64,000 nucleotides of DNA from Oceanospirillaceae bacterium UBA1126 (GCA_002312935.1 DCAT01000059.1:1-64000); one strand, 5' to 3'; shown: positions 29,069 through 41,731, counted from the stretch's first letter. Numbers and translations: made by a program. Notes: generated by a model not told the origin, from the letters alone.

Positions 29069-31675
29069 ATGAACACCAACTACCGCAAAGCCTTGGTTGA
29101 TACTGGGTTAGATTATTTTGATATTCCATCGGCTATTAATGACATTAGTGCGGGTGCCTACGCCAAACTACCTTATACCTCCAAGATATTAGCGGAACAG
29201 TTGGTACGACGCTGCGACCCTTTTACGTTAACGGCTTCTCTTGAGCAATTAATTGAGCGAAAACAAGATCTAGACTTTCCTTGGTACCCAGCACGTGTAG
29301 TATGCCATGACATTTTGGGCCAAACCGCTTTGGTAGACTTAGCCGGATTAAGGGATGCTATTGCAGAGCAAGGCGGCGATCCTTCAAAAGTGAACCCAGT
29401 AGTCCCTACGCAACTGATTATTGACCACTCATTGGCTGTAGAGCATGCCGGTTTTGACGCTGACGCGTTTGAAAAAAACCGTGCCATTGAAGACCGTCGC
29501 AACGATGACCGCTTCCATTTTATTGAATGGACTAAAACGGCGTTTAAAAACGTTGATGTGATCCCTGCTGGCAACGGCATTATGCATCAGATTAATTTGG
29601 AAAAAATGTCTCCCGTGATTCAGAACCGAGATGGACTAGCATACCCAGACACCTGTATTGGTACTGACAGCCATACACCACACATTGATGCCTTAGGTGT
29701 GATCGCTGTTGGAGTAGGTGGGTTAGAAGCAGAAAACGTGATGCTAGGCCGTGCCTCTATGATGAGGTTGCCAAATATTATCGGTGTAGAGCTGAGCGGC
29801 AAACGGCAACCAGGTATTACCGCCACAGACATGGTTTTGGCGCTCACTGAATTTTTGCGTGCCCAAAAAGTAGTGTCGTCATATCTTGAGTTCTTTGGAG
29901 AAGGTGCTAATGGTTTAACCATTGGTGACCGAGCTACCATTTCCAATATGACTCCCGAATACGGAGCCTCTGCGGCGCTATTTTATATCGACCAGCAAAC
30001 TATTGATTACCTTAATATAACCGGACGCGAACCAGAGCAAGTGGCTTTGGTTGAAACCTATGCCAAAACCAACGGTTTATGGGCAGGTGATATGGTTAAC
30101 GCCCAGTATGAACGAGTATTAACCTTCGACTTGTCTAGCGTTGGCCGGACTATGGCTGGGCCATCAAGCCCACACTTGCGTTTACCGACCTCGGCCTTGG
30201 CTGAACGAGGCATTGCCAAAGCCTATGACAATTCGGACGTTGATGGGTTAATGCCTGATGGTGCAGTAATTATCGCCGCTATTACTAGCTGTACTAATAC
30301 CAGTAACCCACGCAATGTGATCGCCGCGGGTTTATTAGCCCGAAATGCTAACCGCTTAGGTTTAAAGCGTAAGCCTTGGGTTAAGTCCTCCTTTGCTCCT
30401 GGCTCTAAAGTAGCCAAACTCTATTTAGAAGAAGCAGGGTTGTTAACCGAAATGGAACAACTTGGTTTTGGTATTGTGGGTTATGCTTGTACCACTTGCA
30501 ACGGCATGAGTGGTGCTTTAGACCCACAAATTCAGCGAGAGGTAATGGATCGTGATTTATATACTACAGCCGTATTATCGGGCAACCGTAACTTTGATGG
30601 CCGAATTCATCCCTATGCCAAACAAGCCTTCTTAGCTTCACCGCCATTGGTAGCTGCCTACGCCATTGCTGGCTCCATGCGTTTTGATATAGAACAAGAT
30701 GTGTTAGGACAAGACCAAAAAGGTAATGACATTTTGCTTAAAGATATTTGGCCTGAAGATGACGAAATAGACGCTATCGTCGCTAAATGTGTTAAACCGG
30801 AGCAGTTTAAACAGATTTATATTCCAATGTTTGATCTAGGTAGGATAGAAGAGGCGGCAAGCCCTTTATATGATTGGCGCCCTAATACTACCTATATACG
30901 TAGGCCTCCTTATTGGGAAGGTGCTTTGGCAGGTGAACGCACCTTAAAAGGCATGCGCCCCTTAGCCATACTAGGTGACAATATAACCACAGACCACTTA
31001 TCACCTTCAAACGCTATTCTTGCCAACAGCGCGGCAGGGGAGTATTTGACCAAAATGGGGCTGCCAGAGGAAGACTACAACTCGTATGCTACCCATAGAG
31101 GCGACCATTTAACCGCACAAAGAGCCACTTTTGCTAACCCTAAGCTCCTGAACGAAATGTGTCTAGATGACCAGGGCAATATACAGCAAGGATCACTTGC
31201 CAGACTAGAACCCGAAGGCCAGACGCTGCGTATGTGGGAAACCATTGAAACTTATATGGACCGTGCTCAGCCATTAATTATTGTTGCTGGTGCAGATTAC
31301 GGACAAGGTTCATCCAGAGATTGGGCAGCTAAAGGCGTGCGCTTAGCCGGTGTAGAAGTAATAGTAGCCGAAGGGTTTGAACGTATACATCGTACCAACC
31401 TTGTGGGTATGGGTATTTTACCTCTACAATTTAAAGCGTTAGAAAACCGAAAAAGCCACAGGCTAGATGGAACAGAAACCTTTGATGTGATCGGTAATCC
31501 TAGCCCTGGTTGTGACCTAACTTTGGTGGTTAATCGTGTGGACGGTAGCTTTGATAGCATTACCGTTACCTGTCGCTTAGACACAGCAGAAGAAACTTTA
31601 GTTTATTCTGCGGGTGGTATCTTGCAACGCTTCGCCCAAGATTTTCTTGAATCAACAAGTGCTACTAGGACTTAA
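29069..31675 (+). CDS. acnD: Fe/S-dependent 2-methylcitrate dehydratase AcnD
   Basis: AcnD dehydrates 2-methylcitrate to 2-methylaconitate with a 4Fe-4S cluster; with PrpF it replaces the iron-free PrpD. The 868-residue aconitase-family protein has the substrate region CIGTDSHTPHIDALGV, cluster cysteines in TSCTNTSNPRN (about residue 408) and ACTTCNGMSG (about 474 and 477), and the swivelling C-terminal domain with DHLSPSNAI and YGQGSSRDWAAKG. Its position between prpC and prpF, not sequence alone, distinguishes it from AcnA. Oxygen or iron stress should affect it, which links to nfuA. Confidence 0.95.
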   Translation: MNTNYRKALVDTGLDYFDIPSAINDISAGAYAKLPYTSKILAEQLVRRCDPFTLTASLEQLIERKQDLDFPWYPARVVCHDILGQTALVDLAGLRDAIAEQGGDPSKVNPVVPTQLIIDHSLAVEHAGFDADAFEKNRAIEDRRNDDRFHFIEWTKTAFKNVDVIPAGNGIMHQINLEKMSPVIQNRDGLAYPDTCIGTDSHTPHIDALGVIAVGVGGLEAENVMLGRASMMRLPNIIGVELSGKRQPGITATDMVLALTEFLRAQKVVSSYLEFFGEGANGLTIGDRATISNMTPEYGASAALFYIDQQTIDYLNITGREPEQVALVETYAKTNGLWAGDMVNAQYERVLTFDLSSVGRTMAGPSSPHLRLPTSALAERGIAKAYDNSDVDGLMPDGAVIIAAITSCTNTSNPRNVIAAGLLARNANRLGLKRKPWVKSSFAPGSKVAKLYLEEAGLLTEMEQLGFGIVGYACTTCNGMSGALDPQIQREVMDRDLYTTAVLSGNRNFDGRIHPYAKQAFLASPPLVAAYAIAGSMRFDIEQDVLGQDQKGNDILLKDIWPEDDEIDAIVAKCVKPEQFKQIYIPMFDLGRIEEAASPLYDWRPNTTYIRRPPYWEGALAGERTLKGMRPLAILGDNITTDHLSPSNAILANSAAGEYLTKMGLPEEDYNSYATHRGDHLTAQRATFANPKLLNEMCLDDQGNIQQGSLARLEPEGQTLRMWETIETYMDRAQPLIIVAGADYGQGSSRDWAAKGVRLAGVEVIVAEGFERIHRTNLVGMGILPLQFKALENRKSHRLDGTETFDVIGNPSPGCDLTLVVNRVDGSFDSITVTCRLDTAEETLVYSAGGILQRFAQDFLESTSATRT

Positions 31676-31676
31676 C

Positions 31677-32858
31677 ATGAGCTTTAAACAGCAAATAAAA
31701 ATCCCAGCCACGTATATGCGTGGTGGTACCAGCAAAGGCGTATTTTTTAACCTTTTGGATTTACCTGCTACAGCGCAAGTGCCTGGACCAGCAAGGGATG
31801 CCTTACTGATGCGAGTGATTGGTAGCCCAGATATATACGGCAAACAGATAGACGGCATGGGTGGAGCAACATCAAGCACCAGTAAAACGGTCATTTTAAG
31901 CCCATGCACCCAGCCAGATCACGATGTCGACTACCTGTTTGGGCAAGTGTCTATTGATAAGGCTTTTGTAGACTGGAGCGGCAACTGCGGTAACCTGTCA
32001 TCTGCAGTAGGGGCTTTTGCGATTAGTTCTGGTTTGGTCGACCCTAGCCGTATCCCTAACGATGGTATGGCTATCGTTAGAATATGGCAAGCCAATATTA
32101 ACAAAACCATCGTTGCTCATATCCCTATGGTTAACGGACAAGTACAAGAAACGGGCGACTTCCAATTAGACGGTGTAACCTTTGCGGCCGCTGAGATTAA
32201 GCTAGAGTTTATCAATCCCTCCGCCGCAGACGCTGATATGTTTCCTACGGGCAACTTGGTAGATCAATTAGAAGTTCCCTTTGTTGGCGGCATAAGCACT
32301 TTGGATGTGACTATGATTAATGCCGGTATCCCAACCATGTTCTTAAGGGCGCAAGATTTAGGGTATACAGGCACGGAACTACAAACTGACATTAATACTG
32401 ATCAAGCGGCATTATCCAAGCTAGAGACCATACGTGCTTATGGTGGCGTACGCATGGGTTTGTTTAAGCACATAGATGATGCCAAGACTCGTCAACATAC
32501 ACCAAAAATAGCCTTTGTAGCCCCTGCAAAAAGCTATACCTCATCAAGTGGTAGCATGGTCAGTGCTGACAAGGTTGATTTGTTGGTGAGGGCCATGTCT
32601 ATGGGCCAGTTACACCATGCCATGATGGGCACCGCTGCGGTGGCTATTGGTACGGCTGCCGCCATACCTAATACCTTAGTCAATATTGCCACAGGTGGAA
32701 ACAGGTTGACGCAAGTTACGTTTGGCCACCCATCAGGCACCTTAACTGTAGGCGCTGAGGCTCATCAAGATAATGGAAAGTGGCAGGCAACCAAGGTAAC
32801 CATGAGCCGCAGTGCGCGGGTTTTGATGGAAGGTTGGGTTAGGGTGCCTGATGCCTGA
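31677..32858 (+). CDS. prpF: 2-methylaconitate cis-trans isomerase PrpF
   Basis: PrpF isomerises the AcnD product so that an ordinary aconitase can hydrate it to 2-methylisocitrate. The start is ATG 31677, two bases after the acnD stop and seven bases after AGGA, giving 393 residues (family about 390-397); the frame is open further upstream inside acnD but does not match. Typical features are the N-terminal IPATYMRGGTSKGVFF, the GGATSSTSKTV strand and DWSGNCGNLSSAVGAFA with the catalytic cysteine region. Its end overlaps the next gene by eight bases. Confidence 0.95.
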   Translation: MSFKQQIKIPATYMRGGTSKGVFFNLLDLPATAQVPGPARDALLMRVIGSPDIYGKQIDGMGGATSSTSKTVILSPCTQPDHDVDYLFGQVSIDKAFVDWSGNCGNLSSAVGAFAISSGLVDPSRIPNDGMAIVRIWQANINKTIVAHIPMVNGQVQETGDFQLDGVTFAAAEIKLEFINPSAADADMFPTGNLVDQLEVPFVGGISTLDVTMINAGIPTMFLRAQDLGYTGTELQTDINTDQAALSKLETIRAYGGVRMGLFKHIDDAKTRQHTPKIAFVAPAKSYTSSSGSMVSADKVDLLVRAMSMGQLHHAMMGTAAVAIGTAAAIPNTLVNIATGGNRLTQVTFGHPSGTLTVGAEAHQDNGKWQATKVTMSRSARVLMEGWVRVPDA

Positions 32859-33681
32859 GTTTCATGTTGATGTAACTGACTCATCAATACCTGCTGCTGA
32901 ATTACTCAAACAGCACAGCGAATTATCTAAACAACAAATAAAACAGGCCATGAAAAAGGGCGCCGTTTGGGTAAGTGAATCTGACACCGGCCACAAGCGA
33001 CTTAGGCGAGCAGATAAAATTCTTAACGCTGGCCAACAGCTTCACCTGTATTACGATACAGGCGTTTTAGGCTTACAAGTAGACGCCGCCGTTTTGATCG
33101 CCGACGAAGGCGATTACAGTGTTTGGTATAAACCTTACGGCATGTTGAGTCAGGGTTCAAAGTGGGGGGATCATTGCACTATTAACCGCTGGGTAGAACA
33201 ACACCATCAACCTCAGAGGCCTGCGTTCATCGTTAATCGTTTAGATCGGGCAGCACAGGGGTTGATGTTAATTGCCCATACAAAAGCTGCAGCTGCAGCT
33301 TTTAGTGGCTTATTCGCCAAACGGACCATTAACAAGCAATACACCGCATTAGTTCTAGGTTTGTTCCCTAATCAGATCAAACTAGACGAACCTATTGACG
33401 AAAAAAATGCCATAAGTCACGCTAGCTTGCTGACTTACAGCCCTATAACTAAGAAATCCTTAGTTTTAATACAAATTGAAACAGGCCGTAAGCACCAAAT
33501 ACGTAAACATTTGAGTGGCGCGGGTTTCCCGATCATTGGAGATCGCTTGTATGGCCCAGAGGTAGATGATACGACCATCAATTTATGCCTTGTTTCTACA
33601 TATTTAGCCTTTAATTGCCCCATCACTGGCCTTGATAAAAGTTATCGCCTTAAGGATGATTACTTGCCTCAAGTTGGTTAG
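32851..33681 (+). CDS. RluA-family pseudouridine synthase
   Basis: A 276-residue RNA pseudouridine synthase of the RluA superfamily. Residues 10-50 form an S4-like RNA-binding region ([17 protein letters not shown]), and the catalytic domain has [15 protein letters not shown], the active-site aspartate in [26 protein letters not shown] and [26 protein letters not shown], shown here in parts. The catalytic motif differs from the usual HRLDRxTSG: asparagine replaces histidine and AAQG replaces TSG. The target (rRNA or tRNA) cannot be told. Its ATG lies inside the end of prpF, so it would be translated from the prp transcript. Confidence 0.82.
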   Translation: MPEFHVDVTDSSIPAAELLKQHSELSKQQIKQAMKKGAVWVSESDTGHKRLRRADKILNAGQQLHLYYDTGVLGLQVDAAVLIADEGDYSVWYKPYGMLSQGSKWGDHCTINRWVEQHHQPQRPAFIVNRLDRAAQGLMLIAHTKAAAAAFSGLFAKRTINKQYTALVLGLFPNQIKLDEPIDEKNAISHASLLTYSPITKKSLVLIQIETGRKHQIRKHLSGAGFPIIGDRLYGPEVDDTTINLCLVSTYLAFNCPITGLDKSYRLKDDYLPQVG

Positions 33682-33716
33682 ACTTACTGTATAGATTAGT
33701 CTCAGGATTATTTTTT

Positions 33717-34208
33717 ATGCACGATTTATTACCCGAATTATGCGACCAGTTTGAAGACCTAGTGCAGGTTGTAGAACCCATGTTTAAGAGTTTTGGGGCT
33801 AAAGAGCGCTTTTGTGGTGAAATAGTCACCCTTCAATGCTTTGAAGATAACTCTAAAGTTCGTGAACTTGCAGGCCAAGACGGTACAGGAAAGGTTTTGG
33901 TAGTCGATGGAGGTGGCTCACTAGCACGTGCTTTGCTTGGCGATATATTGGCCAAAAAAGCTGCAGCCAACGGATGGGAAGGTATGGTGATCTATGGCTG
34001 TATTCGAGACGTAAATGCCATCGCAACCATTAACTTAGGTGTTCAAGCCTTGGCTGCACACCCTATGAAGACTGAAAAGCGTGGCTTAGGAGACATAAAC
34101 AAAGACGTTCACTTTGGTGGGGTTACCTTTGTCCCTGGGCATTACATTTATGCCGATAATAATGGCGTTTTGGTTGCACCACACCCCTTATTACTTGATG
34201 GTTTATAG
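33717..34208 (+). CDS. rraA: RraA family protein
   Basis: A 163-residue member of the RraA family, which in E. coli binds RNase E and reduces mRNA decay. Matches include [21 protein letters not shown] in part, [18 protein letters not shown] and [19 protein letters not shown]. The segment YGCIRDVNA keeps an Arg-Asp pair that E. coli RraA has lost (RQ) and that binds metal in the related 4-hydroxy-4-methyl-2-oxoglutarate aldolases, so a metal-dependent aldolase or oxaloacetate decarboxylase role is possible. CAGGA precedes the ATG. It is the last gene of the prp run and is convergent with roxA. Confidence 0.88.
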   Translation: MHDLLPELCDQFEDLVQVVEPMFKSFGAKERFCGEIVTLQCFEDNSKVRELAGQDGTGKVLVVDGGGSLARALLGDILAKKAAANGWEGMVIYGCIRDVNAIATINLGVQALAAHPMKTEKRGLGDINKDVHFGGVTFVPGHYIYADNNGVLVAPHPLLLDGL

Positions 34209-34222
34209 GGCACCAACACAAA

Positions 34223-35391
34223 CTACTCATCGGCGAAGTAGAGGTACCCTTGGTTGTGCAGGATAAGTAACATAGCCTTTGCTGCGTCCTTTTTAACCAA
34301 AGGATCTAGTTCATCCACTGCTATCAACCACTGATTAGCGATAGCTTCAACAAAAGCAGTGGCATCTGGAGGACAGGGTAAAGCGTCACCTTGCACAAAT
34401 AGAGTCAAACCGCCGTCACCTTGCCAGGTATAAGCTAAACGCACGCCTTCAGACACCCTTAGCACGCCGTAAGCATCATTAATAATGCTGTCTAGTTCTG
34501 CTAAGTCCATAGCTTCTTCTGCCATGTCTAAACCAGGGTGCTTGGCCTCTGTGCTGTGTTTGCCAAACCATTGAGCCACATTTTCTGGAGTAATTTGGTC
34601 TCGCATTAACTGCATCAAACCCTCAACATCTGCCGCACTTATTTCGCCACTGTTAGCCGCAAACCCATGGTCTTTAATGCGCAGGTCGGCACTAATGTCC
34701 ATACTACGTTCATCTGCAAAGGTGGTGAGCACGTCGCCATGTGAAGGAGAACGAAAGCCTACAGAGTAAGTAACGCAAACATCAGACATCGCTACGCCTT
34801 TATGAGCCAACAATGGTGGGATATAGAGCATATCGCCTGGGTTAAGAATAAACTCTTCACTCAATTCAAAGTCTGCTAACAAACTTAGATGATCGTGGGC
34901 CATTAAGGCTGAATTTTCGTTACAGGTTTGGCCAATTTGCCATTGACGTTGGCCCTCACCTTGAATCAAAAATACATCATAACGATCGTAGTGTGCGCCA
35001 ACGCCGGCACCTTTAGTGGCGTAGCTGATCATCAGGTCATCTACACGCCAGCTGGGTAAAAAGCGAAACTTAGCTAAGAAGTCATGCACTTCTGGCACAA
35101 AACAATCCACGCCCTGAACCAATAGAGTCCAGGGAAAGTCTCGTTCTTTATTAAAGTCATCTTCGGTTAATGGGCCATGAATTACTTGCCAATCTTTTAG
35201 GTCACCTCTGTTTTCAATTAAACGTGACTCTACCTCAGGCTCCAGTGCTAAACCTGCTAACTCGTCGACAGCAATGAGCGCTTCCTGAAAGGCAATACCC
35301 TTACGAATACACACTGGCTTTTGCTGCCAGTAGTCAGCAAGGAACTCTCCTACTGTTAACTCACCCAAATGGGTCAAGGGCGCCATTGTCA

Positions 35392-35392
<1 letters not shown>
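34223..35392 (-). CDS. roxA: 50S ribosomal protein L16 3-hydroxylase (RoxA, YcfD)
   Basis: A 2-oxoglutarate- and Fe(II)-dependent JmjC-type oxygenase that hydroxylates an arginine of ribosomal protein L16. The 389-residue protein (E. coli 373) has the iron ligands His134 and Asp136 in GAHYDRYDVF and His197 in LLAHKGVA, then a C-terminal dimerisation and winged-helix part. QGEGQRQWQIG is the following core strand. The start ATG shares one base with the purB stop (TAATG), so it is translated together with purB, the same neighbourhood as in Pseudomonas. Confidence 0.92.
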
Positions 35393-37428
<2,036 letters not shown>

Positions 37429-37436
<8 letters not shown>

Positions 37437-38526
37437 TGACTGCTCCTCCAAGGCATACATCACCCTCATAAAACACAATAGATTGACCCGGTGTGACGGC
37501 CCTTTGTGGCTCTAAAAATGCCACACTTAACGTTCCATTAGACAAGGACGTTAACGTGCATGCTTGATCTGCTTGGCGATAGCGTATTTTAGCCATCAAT
37601 GTAACACCCATGTCTTGGCTTAAATTTGGACCTTTGCCGTCTACCCACATCAATTGTTGGCAGGTGAGAGAGGGTTTAAATAACCGCGGGTGATTTTTGC
37701 CTTGGGTGACGATCAAACGGTTACGGTTTAAATCTTTGTCAACCACGTACCATGCAGATTCATTATAATTAGCTAAACCTCCAATCCCTAGGCCCTGGCG
37801 CTGACCAATGGTGTGATACATCAAGCCTTGATGGTCACCAATCACGTCTCCGTCTACAGTTTCAATTTTGCCAGGTTGAGCAGGTAAATACTGTTTTAAG
37901 AAGTCTTTAAATCTGCGCTCTCCAATAAAGCAAATACCTGTGCTATCTTTTTTAGCATGATTAGCCAAACCATGGGCTTCGGCAATGCTTCGCACCGCTG
38001 GTTTTTCCATGGCACCGATGGGGAACAACGTTTGACTTACCTCTAGAGCACCGACAGCGTGCAAAAAGTAGCTCTGATCTTTATTGCTATCTAATCCCTT
38101 AATCAACTGACATTCAAGGCCTTCGCCTTGACGCTGCACGTAATGCCCCGTGGCTATATAATCTGCGCCAAGAGTTTTAGCATAATCTAAAAAGGCCTTA
38201 AATTTAATCTCACGGTTACATAGAACATCTGGATTTGGCGTACGGCCAGCTTTGTATTCTGCTAAAAAGTGTTCAAATACGTTGTCCCAATATTCTGAGG
38301 CAAAGTTTGCCGCGTGCAAGGGAATGCCTAATTTATCACAAACTCCTTGAGCATCTTCGAGGTCCTGTTTAGCTGTGCAGTATTCTGTGCCATCATCTTC
38401 ATCCCAATTCTTCATGAACAGGCCTTCAACGTGGTACCCTTGCTGGATAAGAAGCAAAGCAGAAACGGACGAGTCAACACCGCCGGACATACCGACAATA
38501 ACGCGTGTAGAAGTGGTTTCACTCAT
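37429..38526 (-). CDS. mnmA: tRNA-specific 2-thiouridylase MnmA
   Basis: MnmA adenylates U34 of tRNA Glu, Gln and Lys and inserts sulfur delivered by the TusA-TusBCD-TusE relay to give 2-thiouridine. The 365-residue protein (E. coli 368) has the PP-loop SGGVDSS at residues 14-20, the first catalytic cysteine in [12 protein letters not shown], and the second in [12 protein letters not shown]. Its sulfur donors tusDCBE and the follow-on enzyme mnmH are both in this window. It overlaps hflD by eight bases, so the order mnmA-hflD-purB-roxA is a single run on the minus strand. Confidence 0.96.
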
Positions 38527-38631
38527 AGATTTAATTCAAGCGATAAACAGAATAAATAATAAGCATCAATTTTAACCGAACCAAGCCCTCACGCCTAGGC
38601 TTATAGAAAGATTCCAAGGATTTTTAACTGC

Positions 38632-39090
38632 ATGAAAACGAATGACCTTATACGTGTGCAAGAAGCAGATTTCGACATCAGCGAGCATTACCAACAATTG
38701 CGTCAAATAAACCCTGCTGGCACAGGCGCAGTAGTAATATTTGTTGGGTTGGTAAGGGATTTAGATGACGCTAAGGTGAAAGCAATGGAACTTGAACATT
38801 ACCCCGGCATGACTGAATCTTGTTTAGAACATATAGTAAGCGAAGCGCACTCACGCTGGCCTCTAAAAGGCGTTCATCTGGTCCACCGAGTTGGTAAGCT
38901 ATTACGTCATGAACAAATTGTATTTGTGGGGGTTACTTCACGTCATCGAACTGATGCGTTTAATGCCTGTGAATTTGTGATGGATTATCTAAAGCAAGAT
39001 GCACCTTTTTGGAAAGCTGAACTTACCGAACAGGGGAAACGCTGGGTCCAGGTTAAAGCGTCTGATCAAGACGCTGATAAACGTTGGTAA
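38632..39090 (+). CDS. moaE: Molybdopterin synthase large subunit MoaE
   Basis: MoaE, with the sulfur carrier MoaD, converts cyclic pyranopterin monophosphate to molybdopterin. The 152-residue protein (E. coli 150) shows GAVVIFVGLVRD, MELEHYPGMTE, HRVGKLLRHEQIVFVGV and KQDAPFWKAE, the last holding a conserved catalytic lysine. It stands alone here: moaD, moaA and moaC are absent from the window, so it depends on partners encoded elsewhere. It is divergent from mnmA and convergent with rluE. Confidence 0.94.
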   Translation: MKTNDLIRVQEADFDISEHYQQLRQINPAGTGAVVIFVGLVRDLDDAKVKAMELEHYPGMTESCLEHIVSEAHSRWPLKGVHLVHRVGKLLRHEQIVFVGVTSRHRTDAFNACEFVMDYLKQDAPFWKAELTEQGKRWVQVKASDQDADKRW

Positions 39091-39135
39091 ACCCCTGTTA
39101 ATGTTGATCACCGTAAGTTAACTTTTGGGTGTAGG

Positions 39136-39699
39136 CTATTTACCACTTGGCATATTAGTGTCTTCCAGGCGCCACTCACCAACCCCCAATCCTTTTAACC
39201 TCCAGCTCCCAATCGCTATTCTCACTAAACGTAAGGTGGGTAAATTGACCGCCGCAGTCATGCGCCTTACTTGTCTATTGCGTCCTTCACTAATGCGAAT
39301 TTCTAACCACTGGGTAGGAATGGATGCACGCTTTCTAATCGGTGGAATACGAGGCCAAAGTTTTTCTGTTTGAGACCCCAAAAGTCTCACTTTAGCCGGC
39401 TGCGTGGGGCCATCCTTGAGCATTGGCCCTGCACGCAAACATTTTAACTGATGTTCCTCGACACAGCCCTCAACTTGAACCCAGTAAGTTTTTTCTACCT
39501 TATGTTTTGGGTTTGTTATTTGATGCTGTAATTGCCCATTATTGGTTAACACCATTAAGCCCTCTGAGTCATAATCCAGCCGCCCAGCGGCATAATAGTT
39601 TGGCATATCAATGTAACCTGCTAAGGTTTCACGGCCTTGATCGTCATTAAATTGACTCAATACTTGATAAGGCTTGTTGAAAACTAAAATATTAGACAC
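39136..39699 (-). CDS. rluE: 23S rRNA pseudouridine synthase RluE
   Basis: A 187-residue RsuA-family pseudouridine synthase without an S4 domain, matching RluE, which modifies U2457 of 23S rRNA. It opens with ILVFNKPYQVLSQFND, has the catalytic aspartate in AGRLDYDSEGLMVLTNNG, the KVEKTYWVQVEG strand, and ISEGRNRQVRRMTAAV. It starts with GTG, preceded by AAGGA at nine bases. It lies between moaE (convergent) and icd (divergent, 169-base gap). Confidence 0.91.
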   Translation of the reverse strand: MSNILVFNKPYQVLSQFNDDQGRETLAGYIDMPNYYAAGRLDYDSEGLMVLTNNGQLQHQITNPKHKVEKTYWVQVEGCVEEHQLKCLRAGPMLKDGPTQPAKVRLLGSQTEKLWPRIPPIRKRASIPTQWLEIRISEGRNRQVRRMTAAVNLPTLRLVRIAIGSWRLKGLGVGEWRLEDTNMPSGK

Positions 39700-39761
39700 G
39701 CAGTGATTTCCTTATTGGTTCCATGAATTGTTAGAATTTTGTAAAATAACTACATGATTCC

Positions 39762-39791
39762 TTGGGCCTACAGAAGCATTCGAGCTATAAT
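39762..39791 (+). promoter_or_regulatory. Putative sigma-70 promoter of icd
   Basis: TTGGGC (39762-39767) and a perfect TATAAT (39786-39791) are separated by 18 bases, 78 bases before the icd start. The -10 is convincing; the -35 is only a partial match. Confidence 0.5.
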
Positions 39792-39868
39792 AGACCTCGA
39801 CTACAAAAGCGACTTTTAAGGTCACTTACCTACGCAGTAAGACTATTTTACAAGCATTCGGAGACTTC

Positions 39869-41125
39869 ATGACATATCAGCACATTACAGTACCAGAGCA
39901 AGGCTCTAAGATTACTGTTAACACCGACCTTTCTCTCAACGTGCCAAACGATCCTATTATCCCTTATATTGAAGGTGATGGCATTGGTTTTGACGTTTCA
40001 CCAGTAATGCTTAAAGTGGTAGATGCTGCGGTAGAGAAAGCCTTTAATGGCACTAAAAAGATTCATTGGATGGAAGTATACGCTGGTGAAAAGGCTACCG
40101 TAACCTACGATGCAGATACTTGGATGCCAGAAGAAACCTTAGCTGCATTTAAAGAATATAAAGTAGGCATTAAAGGGCCTTTGACCACGCCAGTTGGTGG
40201 TGGCATTCGTTCTTTGAATGTAGCTCTTCGCCAAGAACTAGACCTATATGTATGTCAGCGCCCTGTTCGCTGGTTTACAGGCGTACCCAGCCCTGTGCTA
40301 AAGCCAGAAAACGTAGACATGATTATCTTCCGTGAAAATTCAGAAGATATCTATGCAGGGATAGAGTGGCAAGCTGGCTCTCCCGAAGCCATTAAGGTGA
40401 TCAAATTTTTACAAGAAGAGATGGGTGTTACCAAAATTCGCTTTGATCAAATGTGTGGTATTGGTGTTAAACCTGTGTCAGAGGAGGGAACTAAACGTTT
40501 AGTTCGTAAAGCGATTCAATATACTATTGATAATGATCGTGATTCGTTGACCTTGGTTCACAAGGGCAACATTATGAAATTTACAGAAGGCGCCTTTAAA
40601 GAATGGGGTTATGAAATTGCCCAGCAAGAATTTGGAGCAACACTCATAGGTGCAGGACCATGGTGTGAAATGACTAACCCAATTACTGGGAAAAATATCG
40701 TCATTAAAGATGTTATTGCTGATGCAATGCTACAACAAATTCTTTTACGGCCAGAAGAGTATGATGTTATCGCCACACTGAACTTGAATGGTGACTATTT
40801 ATCTGATGCCCTCGCAGCAGAAGTTGGCGGCATTGGAATTGCTCCTGGTGCCAACCTAAGTGACGACATTGCTATCCTTGAAGCGACCCATGGCACAGCG
40901 CCAAAATACGCTGGCCAAGACAAAGTGAATCCGGGATCGATTATATTATCTGCTGAAATGATGCTGCGCCACATGGGGTGGTTTGAAGCTGCAGATTTGA
41001 TCGTTGCTGGTACCGAAGGTGCCATTAACGCTAAAACGGTCACGTATGACTTTGAGCGTCAAATGCCTGATGCTACTTTGTTGTCATGCTCAGAATTTGG
41101 TGACGCTATCATCACCAACATGTAG
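39869..41125 (+). CDS. icd: NADP-dependent isocitrate dehydrogenase
   Basis: Oxidative decarboxylation of isocitrate to 2-oxoglutarate in the TCA cycle. The 418-residue protein (E. coli 416) is the homodimeric E. coli type: [15 protein letters not shown] at the N-terminus, [17 protein letters not shown] with Ser115, the equivalent of the E. coli serine phosphorylated by Ace[16 protein letters not shown], and the metal and substrate segment [19 protein letters not shown]. With the serine in place, control by AceK at the glyoxylate branch point is possible if the genome encodes AceK. A terminator follows. Confidence 0.97.
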   Translation: MTYQHITVPEQGSKITVNTDLSLNVPNDPIIPYIEGDGIGFDVSPVMLKVVDAAVEKAFNGTKKIHWMEVYAGEKATVTYDADTWMPEETLAAFKEYKVGIKGPLTTPVGGGIRSLNVALRQELDLYVCQRPVRWFTGVPSPVLKPENVDMIIFRENSEDIYAGIEWQAGSPEAIKVIKFLQEEMGVTKIRFDQMCGIGVKPVSEEGTKRLVRKAIQYTIDNDRDSLTLVHKGNIMKFTEGAFKEWGYEIAQQEFGATLIGAGPWCEMTNPITGKNIVIKDVIADAMLQQILLRPEEYDVIATLNLNGDYLSDALAAEVGGIGIAPGANLSDDIAILEATHGTAPKYAGQDKVNPGSIILSAEMMLRHMGWFEAADLIVAGTEGAINAKTVTYDFERQMPDATLLSCSEFGDAIITNM

Positions 41126-41144
41126 CTCATAGATCGATGCATCA

Positions 41145-41170
41145 AAAAACCAGCTTAGGCTGGTTTTTTT
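41145..41170 (+). terminator. Rho-independent terminator of icd
   Basis: AACCAGC and GCTGGTT (41148-41165) form a 7-base-pair stem with a TTAG loop, flanked by an A-run before and a T-run after. It ends the icd transcript; the remaining 165 bases to clpS show no further gene. Confidence 0.9.
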
Positions 41171-41335
41171 GGCTCTAAAATCTTGGCAATACCAGCTTTA
41201 ATACATATTTAGCCCCCACATCTGTGTCTGTTTAAGTAAATTTACAGCCGTTTACAATTCTGCTCTGGAAAAATGCAGACATAGGCCCAATAGTAACGTT
41301 ATGATGAAAACAATATTTAAATCAAGAGTGCTCTA

Positions 41336-41731
41336 ATGCCTGTTCTATCTGCTCACCCTAACGATGACATTGATAACCCAACTTATAAGCCTGCACTAAT
41401 GAGTCAGGACGACTCCAATACGCCAGATGAAAACCACGATTTGCAGGTTATAGAGCAAACTCGCCCTAAGATAGCGCAACCTTCGTTATATAAGGTGATC
41501 TTGTTAAACGATGACTACACACCCATGGAGTTTGTCATTGATATATTAGCGCGATTCTTTAATCACGATGAAGAACAAGCAACACAAATTATGTTGGCAG
41601 TTCATACCCAAGGCAAAGGGGTATGTGGCATTTACACCAAAGATGTTGCTGAAACCAGAGCGATGCAAGTAAACCAGCACTCAAGACAACACAAACATCC
41701 ATTACTATGCGAAGTTGAATCTGCTTCTTAG
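41336..41731 (+). CDS. clpS: ATP-dependent Clp protease adaptor ClpS
   Basis: ClpS recognises N-degron residues (Leu, Phe, Trp, Tyr) and hands substrates to ClpAP. The core [19 protein letters not shown] holds the NDDYTPM signature that shapes the N-degron pocket, followed by [21 protein letters not shown] and HPLLCEVE. From ATG 41336 it has 131 residues; ATG 41399 would give 110, nearer to E. coli's 106, but AAGAG nine bases before 41336 favours the longer form. The long, acidic N-terminal extension is expected to be flexible. clpA starts 12 bases downstream with GAGGA. Confidence 0.94.
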   Translation: MPVLSAHPNDDIDNPTYKPALMSQDDSNTPDENHDLQVIEQTRPKIAQPSLYKVILLNDDYTPMEFVIDILARFFNHDEEQATQIMLAVHTQGKGVCGIYTKDVAETRAMQVNQHSRQHKHPLLCEVESAS

